A stretch of DNA of 64,000 nt from Chthonomonas calidirosea T49 (lineage in GTDB: Bacteria > Armatimonadota > Chthonomonadetes > Chthonomonadales > Chthonomonadaceae), in NCBI RefSeq assembly GCF_000427095.1, contig NC_021487.1:744001-808000 (forward strand), written 5' to 3'. Under the pieces are notes generated by a model. That model worked only from the letters and a program-made list of their open reading frames with translations, was not told the DNA's origin and did no database searches. The position numbers and the translations under genes are program-made. This document shows, piece after piece, positions 28,198 to 35,741 of this stretch (position 1 is its first letter; each line of letters begins with the position of its first letter).

Positions 28198-28839
28198 ATG
28201 ATAGCGCGAAACCCCATAAAACACCTCTCTATGGGAACGATTTTCATGGCTGCTCTGTTGGCTAGCCTAGTGGGAACGAAAACGGTCTCTGCCGAACTCC
28301 GTTTCTACGATGATGCCCCCCATGCCAGCACGTGGCAAGCCTTCTACAGCCAACTACCAGCTATCTGGAAAACCGATAAGATCATCATTGTGCAAGAGGT
28401 CTCTCATCAGCAACTTGCGCAGATTTTTAAAGAGACCTATGGCTATGTGCCTGCCAATGTTAACGACATGGATGGCTGTTATCAGTTCGGTGGTGAGCGG
28501 ATAGATGCTGACGCTACTATCAGCATCCTAAATACACTTCATGGAGATGCTGCTATCGAGGTATTTGCCCACGAATACGGACATTTCGTCTGGGATCAGC
28601 TCCTCGATCGAGCCCAAAGAGCGGCTTATCGCCAGCTTTGGCAGCAACAAAAAGCGCAACATCGTCTCGTAACCGGCTATGCTGCGACCTCCCCTGAAGA
28701 GGGTTTTGCAGAAACTTTCGCTTACTTCTTTTGTAATCGTAACGAGCTTCATGCCAAAGACCGCCCTTCCGAAACTTTCCTATCTGCGCTTCTAGATACG
28801 CCGGCTGACAAAAAACAAGTGGCGCAAGCCACTCCTTGA
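28198..28839 (+). CDS. Exported zinc metallopeptidase (HExxH, lethal-factor-like)
   Basis: A 213-aa protein with a signal peptide (hydrophobic residues 10-28, cleavage near VSA). The zinc motif is H125-E-Y-G-H129 in VFAHEYGHFVW, and acidic candidates for the third ligand lie in SPEEGFAETFAYF (Glu168 or Glu172). The HExxH-then-Glu layout and short size recall the anthrax-lethal-factor-like (ATLF) peptidase domain. The active site looks intact. GGAAGGA stands 7 nt before the ATG. Its stop codon is inside the -35 box of the next gene's promoter. Substrate unknown. Confidence 0.75.
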   Translation: MIARNPIKHLSMGTIFMAALLASLVGTKTVSAELRFYDDAPHASTWQAFYSQLPAIWKTDKIIIVQEVSHQQLAQIFKETYGYVPANVNDMDGCYQFGGERIDADATISILNTLHGDAAIEVFAHEYGHFVWDQLLDRAQRAAYRQLWQQQKAQHRLVTGYAATSPEEGFAETFAYFFCNRNELHAKDRPSETFLSALLDTPADKKQVAQATP

Positions 28840-28864
28840 CTCCTATTAGGGAAAACGACATAAT
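28836..28864 (+). promoter_or_regulatory. Sigma70-type promoter for the TolB-like/coaX pair
   Basis: TTGACT, 17-nt spacer, CATAAT. The -35 overlaps the stop of the zinc peptidase gene. Transcription would start near 28871, leaving a leader of about 77 nt that contains the hairpin at 28883-28906. Confidence 0.65.
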
Positions 28865-28882
28865 ATAAAAGTCCATTCCGAG

Positions 28883-28906
28883 GCCGGTACTCTCCTCTGT
28901 ACCGGC
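28883..28906 (+). promoter_or_regulatory. Leader hairpin before the TolB-like gene
   Basis: GCCGGTAC and GTACCGGC form a perfect 8-bp stem with loop TCTCCTCT. It lies downstream of the predicted start site and about 41 nt before the GTG start. It could stabilise the leader or act as a weak terminator; the following ATTATTT is a poor T-tract. Confidence 0.5.
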
Positions 28907-28947
28907 ATTATTTGTGGCCTTTATGCTCTGAAAAAGGAGAAAAACTC

Positions 28948-29994
28948 GTGCGAAACCTTTTGGGTTTTATTGCCTTTTGCCTCGCGGCTCTGGCGCCCAT
29001 CTTTGCAGCCGCGCAAGTCTGGAGTCCTGATGCCAAACAGCTGATCATCGAGAGTGCGCCCCCCTTACGCCTCGACTTTACTTCAGCATCTGCAGCCGTA
29101 GCACCTACCCCCACTCCTTTGTTGCCCAATAACGCATCGGGCTCTCGATTCGCCTTCTCTCCAGATGGCAAAACGCTTGCCTATCGTAATGGAAGTGGCG
29201 ACCTTGTCCTCATGAACCTGGCCGACGGCAAAACAATCACCCTTGAAAGCCACCTAGAGGCGCCCGTCAGCTGGGCACCGGATTCCAAAACGCTTGCTGC
29301 GGTCTGCCGCAACGAGGCTGGACAACTTATTCTGCACATAGACTACCGCGAAGGGGGTTACCGCATAAAGCCCATTACACTCCCATTCCACAACCTAGCC
29401 GACACCTGTCAGCCCGTACAGTGGGTACCGGAAACCGATAACGTTCTCCTAGCCGGTGGTGATGGAACAAAGCGAGACCTCTGGATGGTAGACGCCGGCA
29501 TTCCAACCCAACTGACACAGACAGGCGATGTGCTTGGTTTTCAGGTTTCGCCCGATGGTAATCGCGTGGTCTGGATACGTCGTAGTCCTAATACTCACTA
29601 CATTCTGTTCTCGCTCTACGAACTTATCATTAACGCACGGAGCCTGCGTAAGCTCGATTTTCCTAGCCGCTTGCCGCAAGTCAATCCAAACCCACATGAT
29701 GCCGTAGATGCGGTGACACAGGTTGTTTTTTCGACTGACCTGTCTCATATCGCCTTCACCTCCGTTCAGCACAAGTCGCCCACCACCGTAACGGTTTGGC
29801 TTACCGACATCAAAGGAAGCATGATACAGAAGATCACAACACTTGCTTCCCCTTCAACGGCCCTACCCTCCTTTTCACCCGATGGACACTTGCTTGCTAT
29901 CTTTGGAAAACAGCAGCAAACTCCTGTGCTCGTTCTCTTCGACCTTCAAGCGAACCTCGGCCGCTCAATAACGCTGAACTCACCAGGACAGTAG
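28948..29994 (+). CDS. TolB-like/WD40-like beta-propeller, exported
   Basis: A 348-aa protein starting at the GTG at 28948, chosen because AAGGAG lies 8 nt upstream and the signal peptide (NLLGFIAFCLAALAPIFAAAQ) then begins correctly. The mature part has repeated blades of the type FSPDGKTLAYR, WAPDSKTLAAV, VSPDGNRVVWIRR and FSPDGHLLAIFG, about five or six in number, typical of TolB/PD40 propellers. Such proteins bind other envelope proteins. No pal or tolA homologue is nearby. coaX starts 6 nt after its stop, so the two share a transcript, although their functions look unrelated. Confidence 0.75.
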   Translation: MRNLLGFIAFCLAALAPIFAAAQVWSPDAKQLIIESAPPLRLDFTSASAAVAPTPTPLLPNNASGSRFAFSPDGKTLAYRNGSGDLVLMNLADGKTITLESHLEAPVSWAPDSKTLAAVCRNEAGQLILHIDYREGGYRIKPITLPFHNLADTCQPVQWVPETDNVLLAGGDGTKRDLWMVDAGIPTQLTQTGDVLGFQVSPDGNRVVWIRRSPNTHYILFSLYELIINARSLRKLDFPSRLPQVNPNPHDAVDAVTQVVFSTDLSHIAFTSVQHKSPTTVTVWLTDIKGSMIQKITTLASPSTALPSFSPDGHLLAIFGKQQQTPVLVLFDLQANLGRSITLNSPGQ

Positions 29995-30000
29995 CTCGCC

Positions 30001-30786
30001 ATGCTGCTTGCACTCGATGTCGGCAACACGAATATCGTCTTTGGGGTCTACCCAAACCACCAAGACGCTATCATTGGCCCTTGGAGGCTTCATACCGATC
30101 GCGACCGCACAGCCGACGAGCACGGCGTGCTGATCAAAGCGCTGCTGGAACACAATGGACTGCATCTTAGCGACGTCAAACATGTGGCCCTATCAAGCGT
30201 CGTTCCCACTATGAACGACACTTTGGTCGAGTTGTCGCAGCGCTATTTTGGCGTACAGCCTTTTATTGTCACACCTCACGTTCAACTCGGCATCTCCATC
30301 CACTACTCGCCCCTCTCTGATGTGGGAGCCGATCGCCTCTGCAATGCAGTGGGAGCCTTTGCCCGCTACGGTGGCCCAGCGATCGTGGTGGATTTTGGAA
30401 CAGCTACCACCTTCGATGTCATTGCGCCTAATGGCGACTATTTGGGGGGAGCGATCCTGCCCGGCATCGGCATCTCGATGGATGCGCTCTTCCGCCAAGC
30501 CTCACGGCTTTTCAGGGTGGAGTTTGTCGCTCCCCCCAAAGCTGTTGGAACCAACACAGTTCACGCCATTCAAAGTGGTCTCGTCTTCGGTTATGCGGGC
30601 CAGACCGATGCTATGGTGGAAAGAATACGGAGCGAAATCGGGCAGAATGCTCGTGTCATCGCCACAGGAGGCCTAGCAGAGCTGATCCACAGCGCAAGTC
30701 GAACGATCGAGATCGTAGATCAGTTAGTTACTCTTGATGGGCTTCGCATTTTGTTTGAGCGAAACAAGCCTGACGATTCATCATAA
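30001..30786 (+). CDS. coaX: Type III pantothenate kinase
   Basis: The first step of coenzyme A synthesis. The ASKHA fold is marked by LALDVGNTNIVFGVY (phosphate 1), VVDFGTATTFDVI (phosphate 2) with the preceding GADRLCNAVGA, and the adenosine motif IATGGLAELI. GGAILPGIGISMDALF is typical of CoaX. The length of 261 aa is normal. CoaX-type kinases are not feedback-inhibited by CoA and need a monovalent cation. Confidence 0.96.
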   Translation: MLLALDVGNTNIVFGVYPNHQDAIIGPWRLHTDRDRTADEHGVLIKALLEHNGLHLSDVKHVALSSVVPTMNDTLVELSQRYFGVQPFIVTPHVQLGISIHYSPLSDVGADRLCNAVGAFARYGGPAIVVDFGTATTFDVIAPNGDYLGGAILPGIGISMDALFRQASRLFRVEFVAPPKAVGTNTVHAIQSGLVFGYAGQTDAMVERIRSEIGQNARVIATGGLAELIHSASRTIEIVDQLVTLDGLRILFERNKPDDSS

Positions 30787-30835
30787 GTAGGCCCATCTTA
30801 TTCGGGAACCAATAGAACAGAAAAACCTGTTTCTA

Positions 30836-30855
30836 TAAGTAAAGCGCTTTACTTA
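30836..30855. promoter_or_regulatory. Perfect 20-bp palindrome, LacI-type operator candidate
   Basis: TAAGTAAAGC/GCTTTACTTA is fully symmetric about a GC centre, like LacI/CcpA-family operators, which share the central AAGCGCTT core. It overlaps a -10-like TATAAG (30834-30839) and lies about 47 nt before the GH44 ATG, so bound repressor would block transcription. Confidence 0.65.
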
Positions 30856-30901
30856 CTGTCGCATGATCGTCTCTAAACCATTCCTCAACAAGGAGGTAAT
30901 A

Positions 30902-32572
30902 ATGTCTTCACGAAAACGTTCCGCTGCTCAAAAGCAACTGCTTTCACGACGAGCTTTGATTACCGGTGCCATCGGTGGGTTCGTCGCACCTCTCGCCCTT
31001 CAGATCCGCCCTCGCTCTCAAGGACCGACCCTACAGGTCAACGTGCTGATGAACCGACATCCCATCAATCCGCATATCTACGGCATCAACGAATATGGCG
31101 TTGACCCCGACCTTGCTAAAGAGATCAGACTGCCGGCAACCCGATGGGGTGGAGACGCCACCACCCGGTATAACTGGCAGGTAGATGCCTCAAATGCTGG
31201 TGCAGATTGGTTCTTCATGGCCGGTAACGGTAAAGACAATCCCGTGCCGGGTCAATCCTCCGATGAGTACGTACAAAAGGCGCTCTCAATAGGAGCAAGC
31301 CCCATCATCACCATCCCTATCATCCAGTATATCAATAAAGTTTCCCAGTGGGACTGCTCTTTCCCGGTCTCCATCTTCGGCCCGCAACAAGCGGTCAATC
31401 CCTACGTCCATCCTATCGTCAACGGAAAACAGACCGACGCCGGCAACGGCATTCGCCCCGATGGAAGTCTGATTACCTTAACCACCGACCAGATCTTGCG
31501 CATTCACATTGTTAACACCCCCGACTTCCAGAAAACGTGGATACGACACCTCGTTCAAAAGTTCGGTACCGCTGCACATGGAGGAGTACCGATCTACCAA
31601 ATGGATAACGAGCCGTTTGGATGGTCGAACACTCATCGCGATGTCCATCCTCAGCAGCCTACCTACACCGAGATCGTCGAAAGAACGATTCCCTTTGCAA
31701 AAGCTGTGAAAGAGATAGATCCAACAGCCAAGGTTCTTGGCCCGGGGGATTTCGGCTATGCGGCCTACCGAGGATCACCCGAGAAGAATCCAGGCAATCT
31801 CTGGAACGTCCAGTACTATCTGCAGGCGTTGCATCAGGCCTCGGAACAAGCCGGTGTGCGCTTGCTCGACTACCTCGATGAGCATTACTATCCTACAAAA
31901 GATGATGGACTTCCTAACGACGACAACGATCCCGCAGTCCAGGCATGGCGCCTGCGCGCTACACGATCGCTTTGGGATCCTACCTACGTGGAAAAAGACT
32001 GGATAGGAAAGTACTTCGGACCTATTGCGCTCATTCCCTCTATGAAGAAGTGGGTAGGCCAGTTCTTTCCAGGATGTAAAATCTCCATCACCGAGTATAA
32101 CTTTGGTGCTCTCAACACCCTCAACGGGGCACTAGCACAAGCAGATGTGCTCGGCATTTTTGGGCGCGAAGGATTAGATCTCGCCACACTATGGGGCTCC
32201 CCTAAAGCATCGGACCCCGGTGCCTATGCTTTTCGTATCTACCGCAACTACGACGGAAAGGGCAGTGCCTATGGAGATATATGGGTACATTCTGTTAGTG
32301 CTAACCAAGATCAGCTTGCCGTCTATGGAGCCCAGCGTTTGAAGGACCATGCTTTGACGCTAGTGGTCATCAATAAGACAGCAGATGATTTAACCAGTCC
32401 ACTTCAACTCACCGGCTTTTACCCCAAAAGCACAGCGGAAGTCTATCGCTACAGCGGTGCCAATCTGCAGGCCATCAAGCGCCAGCCTAATCTCGCTGTT
32501 TCCCATAATGGCTTCCAGACCACCTATCCCGCTAACTCTATAACGCTCATCGTACTTCATCCTAAAGAGTAA
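30902..32572 (+). CDS. GH44 endoglucanase/xyloglucanase-like, Tat-exported
   Basis: A 556-aa enzyme. AGGAGGT lies 4 nt before the ATG at 30902. The N-terminus has a twin-arginine signal (LLSRRALITGAIGG), so it should be exported folded. The GH44 barrel shows RWGGDATTRYNW, the acid/base Glu237 in YQMDNEPFGW and the nucleophile Glu398 in ISITEYNFGA. A C-terminal beta-sandwich follows (about 460-556), and there is no separate carbohydrate-binding module. GH44 enzymes cut beta-1,4-glucans and xyloglucan. It is monocistronic, under the palindrome at 30836 and ended by a strong terminator at 32602. Confidence 0.9.
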   Translation: MSSRKRSAAQKQLLSRRALITGAIGGFVAPLALQIRPRSQGPTLQVNVLMNRHPINPHIYGINEYGVDPDLAKEIRLPATRWGGDATTRYNWQVDASNAGADWFFMAGNGKDNPVPGQSSDEYVQKALSIGASPIITIPIIQYINKVSQWDCSFPVSIFGPQQAVNPYVHPIVNGKQTDAGNGIRPDGSLITLTTDQILRIHIVNTPDFQKTWIRHLVQKFGTAAHGGVPIYQMDNEPFGWSNTHRDVHPQQPTYTEIVERTIPFAKAVKEIDPTAKVLGPGDFGYAAYRGSPEKNPGNLWNVQYYLQALHQASEQAGVRLLDYLDEHYYPTKDDGLPNDDNDPAVQAWRLRATRSLWDPTYVEKDWIGKYFGPIALIPSMKKWVGQFFPGCKISITEYNFGALNTLNGALAQADVLGIFGREGLDLATLWGSPKASDPGAYAFRIYRNYDGKGSAYGDIWVHSVSANQDQLAVYGAQRLKDHALTLVVINKTADDLTSPLQLTGFYPKSTAEVYRYSGANLQAIKRQPNLAVSHNGFQTTYPANSITLIVLHPKE

Positions 32573-32601
32573 AAAAAGCTCATAGCGAGGACAGCCCTAG
32601 A

Positions 32602-32632
32602 CCTCTGTCCCCTTTGGGACAGAGGTTTTTTT
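32602..32632 (+). terminator. Strong intrinsic terminator after the GH44 gene
   Basis: CCTCTGTCCC and GGGACAGAGG form a perfect 10-bp stem with a CTTT loop, followed directly by seven T. It works on the plus strand only. Confidence 0.95.
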
Positions 32633-32652
32633 AAGTCTTCAGCCAAACCAGT

Positions 32653-35229
32653 CTACTTCGCCTCAACCCCGATTGTTTTCAAGAACTTAGGCATGTCAGA
32701 AGCGAGCAAGGGCACGGGGCGTATCGTGGTGCGCGGTGTAAACGGCAAGGACGATGGCGTAATTAGAAGCGCATCAATAGAGAAGGTATAAAGCTTTGTC
32801 TCCGACGCCGGATCTGCAATCTTGATCGAAAGCGCATGCGATCCCTGCGATAGGGATGCTCGACCTAGGTAAATCCAACCAAAATACCCGCTAAGATAAC
32901 GAGGCCCCACAGGTGTGGCCGTTGCCGGAGGCTGCGGGGGCTGATGATCAATGTACCAGGTGAAAGGAGACGTTTGCGGCCCAGGAACGGTGCCGGCAAG
33001 CCAAATATCGTAATCGCCGGTCGCACTTACATCGAAAGTGTATCTTGCAGCGTACTCATGAATGATCTGTAAAGGCTCTTCAGGAGTTGAAAGACGCAAA
33101 TAGGCCCCGCCGGAGGCGCCTGCATTCTGTGCGGTCTCAGTAAAATTGTCTAGTGCCGGGTTCTCGCCCTCGATCCAAATGTAAGGGCTAAGCGCCGCTG
33201 CTAGCCCTTCCACTGCAGGACGCACTGCCGTATAGGCCCCTAGATAGTCCTTGCGCCGAAGAAGCATCTGTGCCTGATCGCGCTGTAACTCTCCAAGCGC
33301 CCGATCGGCCTTACTGGCATGAGGCAACAACATCGTTACTAAGGTTACCGCATCCGTAGCGGCCTCCGTGGGAATTGGGCTTTCCCCCACGCCGGTAAAC
33401 ACGAGCGGCACATTCGCAAAGTGCACTTCGATGAGGTCCTTTCCCACAATTTTAATTGGAACAGGGGCTCCATCCGGTGTAAAGGCCCGCGCTACGTGAG
33501 GATCCGGCACTTGGAGACGAACCACACGAGGCCCTAAAAGTGAAACCAATACCGTCTCTGCTCCGCTAGGGAGGTGGATGGTATAGCCACTAAACGAAGG
33601 CCACCAGTCATCAAGTATCCCCTGAACTGGAGCCGGCACCCAAAACACCGACTCGTCTCCGGGCACCTGCCCAGTAAACGCAGGGCCTGGAGCTTGAAAG
33701 GGATAGTACAGCACTCGAGGAGTCCGCAGAGCCGCAATCGGCGAATCGGTGAGCGCCTGCGCTGCCCTCTCTATCCAATCGAGATGATCGAGCGTTACCC
33801 CAGTCACGAAGAAGCCCTTAAACCCGAGGTTTTGCAGACTTGCCAACTGGCCTACCAGATCGGTGTAGGATGCGTAGCTACCGGCAGTGATAGCAGGTAC
33901 TCCGATGAGCCATCGTGGAGGACGACTGAGCGAAGCCAGACTGTAAAGAGGCGCCATCGAGCGATTTAGGGAAGGAGGTACTGCAGGCGAAAAGGTTGCT
34001 GCCAATCCGTCGGGAGGAGAGGAATCGTCAAGCGAGACATTCGAAAGGCTTTGCAGCCCACCGCTATAGACAACCGGCACGTCGGCCACATAGCGCTGCA
34101 ACTCATCGGCAATTGTTTTTAACGCATATCGGAGGGTTTGGGTACGCCAATCAGAAAAATCGTCCCACCAAGTGGACAGAGTGGGTTGTGTTACACGGTA
34201 GGTATTGCCTGTAGTGGGGTCGTAGAAATAGGGAAAACCGCGGCCAAGCGACCATAAAGGAATGAGACGCGCCATCTCCCGCAGAGAGGAAAAGCTTTTC
34301 GAGAGCTGCCATTTGGTTGTCAAAGCATCAGGCGCGCCATATTTACGAGAGAGGTAGCTCTCCCAAGATATTCGAAACATCTCCGAGTTGGGCACCATAA
34401 AGAGGGCCTCGTCGCTGAAACCAAGCGTTGGGCCAAGCGGATCGAGAAAAAAGCGTAGGCCCGCCCCAAAATGAACTTGCCGTAGCAAGTCTAGAAGGCG
34501 ATCACGATAGGCATCGAACTCGCCCCACACGTCCGGCAGACCAACTCCGTCCGCATCCCGATGGAGCTTCAAGAGAGGCACTAGTAAGGCCACGGGATGC
34601 GCCGTGCCATGAAAATCATCCAAGGAGATGCTTGCTACCCCCCTATTGATCGTCGCCATACCAGCCCCAATAAGCCTGCTATCGGCGGCTGCATCTACAA
34701 CAAAGTAGGCCGCTGCTTCCGCATCGCTCACCTGCCACAAAGCCACATTTCGGTTTGGATCATCAAATCGGTAGACCGCCGGGCGCACCTCAAAACCGGT
34801 GAGTGGCTGCTCTAACCCCCTCCCAAACCCGATCCCATAATGCAAACCTCTTGCCTCCATCGCATCGATAAGCCGCTGTAACGCAGAAGGAGACACGTCC
34901 ACAAGAGAGTCTGGCGGAGTTATCAGCACATCGGTAATGCCGTGTGCCTTCAGAGCATCGAGATAGGCTTCATCTGAATGCCAGGCGGAGGGACTCCCCT
35001 CCTTGAAAGAGACAGGAGTGAAGGCAACACCCACGGGCACGTAGGGCACATGGTTCCAGTTCAGTGCGTTACTTGCCGTTACTTGCCATGTAAATGCTGT
35101 AGAGGAAGCTGCGGGCCGAAAGGTTCCTGTACGAAAGCGGTCAGAGCTTACCGCCTGTGCACGTCCGTAGGAGCAGGAAAGCTGCAGAAAAAGAAAACCG
35201 ATGACACCTAAAAGAGAGAGTTTTTGCAT
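32653..35229 (-). CDS. Large secreted protein with GH42-like features, function unknown
   Basis: An 858-aa exported protein with an N-terminal signal peptide (about residues 1-25) and AGGA 5 nt before the ATG. The N-terminal half looks like a TIM-barrel glycosidase: ALKAHGITDVLI, then WESYLSRKYGAPDALTTKW, which resembles the region that follows the acid/base Glu in GH42-type enzymes. Candidate Glu residues sit in FSDEALFMVPNSE, but I cannot assign the pair with confidence. Residues about 680-810 (YIWIEGENP, YDIWLAGTVPG) look like a carbohydrate-binding beta-sandwich. It is convergent with the GH44 gene. I treat it as a putative glycosidase only. Confidence 0.55.
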   Translation of the reverse strand: MQKLSLLGVIGFLFLQLSCSYGRAQAVSSDRFRTGTFRPAASSTAFTWQVTASNALNWNHVPYVPVGVAFTPVSFKEGSPSAWHSDEAYLDALKAHGITDVLITPPDSLVDVSPSALQRLIDAMEARGLHYGIGFGRGLEQPLTGFEVRPAVYRFDDPNRNVALWQVSDAEAAAYFVVDAAADSRLIGAGMATINRGVASISLDDFHGTAHPVALLVPLLKLHRDADGVGLPDVWGEFDAYRDRLLDLLRQVHFGAGLRFFLDPLGPTLGFSDEALFMVPNSEMFRISWESYLSRKYGAPDALTTKWQLSKSFSSLREMARLIPLWSLGRGFPYFYDPTTGNTYRVTQPTLSTWWDDFSDWRTQTLRYALKTIADELQRYVADVPVVYSGGLQSLSNVSLDDSSPPDGLAATFSPAVPPSLNRSMAPLYSLASLSRPPRWLIGVPAITAGSYASYTDLVGQLASLQNLGFKGFFVTGVTLDHLDWIERAAQALTDSPIAALRTPRVLYYPFQAPGPAFTGQVPGDESVFWVPAPVQGILDDWWPSFSGYTIHLPSGAETVLVSLLGPRVVRLQVPDPHVARAFTPDGAPVPIKIVGKDLIEVHFANVPLVFTGVGESPIPTEAATDAVTLVTMLLPHASKADRALGELQRDQAQMLLRRKDYLGAYTAVRPAVEGLAAALSPYIWIEGENPALDNFTETAQNAGASGGAYLRLSTPEEPLQIIHEYAARYTFDVSATGDYDIWLAGTVPGPQTSPFTWYIDHQPPQPPATATPVGPRYLSGYFGWIYLGRASLSQGSHALSIKIADPASETKLYTFSIDALLITPSSLPFTPRTTIRPVPLLASDMPKFLKTIGVEAK

Positions 35230-35261
35230 AACGATCCTAAATACCGCATAGAACCCCTTCC

Positions 35262-35624
35262 TTAAGTAGGTAGCGGGTACTCTTCTATCGGTGAAAAGTG
35301 CACCACCGTCACCGTGTCTTCGACGGAGATGTCGCTCGAATAGATGCGCCTAAGAAGCGCCACAACATCGTCCACAGAGCGAAACTCTGGGTTCTCCTTT
35401 TGAATCTCCCTTGGGGAGAGAGCATCTATCGTCTTTACCTCAACTCTATCCAATATGGCAGTGAAGAGCTTTTGACGCTTGCCAAAACGCGGGCCTATCG
35501 TCACCCAAACGATCATTCCGGCTTTGTACTTATCGGTCTTATCTCCAAGACGAATCGTTACTGTTTTACGACCGGTACGTAAAGCCTCCTCATAGTACTC
35601 AGAATAGAAGTTGAGCGCATACAT
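35262..35624 (-). CDS. ASCH-domain protein
   Basis: A 120-aa protein. The N-terminal segment ALNFYSEYYEEALRTGRKT and VTIRLGDKTDKYKAGMIVWV match the ASCH fold, a small beta-barrel related to the PUA RNA-binding domain and to YqfB-type N4-acetylcytidine amidohydrolases. A catalytic role cannot be inferred. It lies between argS and the secreted 858-aa gene, all on the minus strand, with gaps of 117 and 32 nt. No strong Shine-Dalgarno is seen. Confidence 0.7.
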   Translation of the reverse strand: MYALNFYSEYYEEALRTGRKTVTIRLGDKTDKYKAGMIVWVTIGPRFGKRQKLFTAILDRVEVKTIDALSPREIQKENPEFRSVDDVVALLRRIYSSDISVEDTVTVVHFSPIEEYPLPT

Positions 35625-35741
35625 AGGGTATGAGATATCCTCTTTGTCCTCTTCAACGGTTTCTAGAGTCTACACTGCCTGCTCTCGAAAGGGTTGGCAT
35701 TCTTCAAAGACGGCATGTGAGCCTAAAGTTTAGCACAAAAC

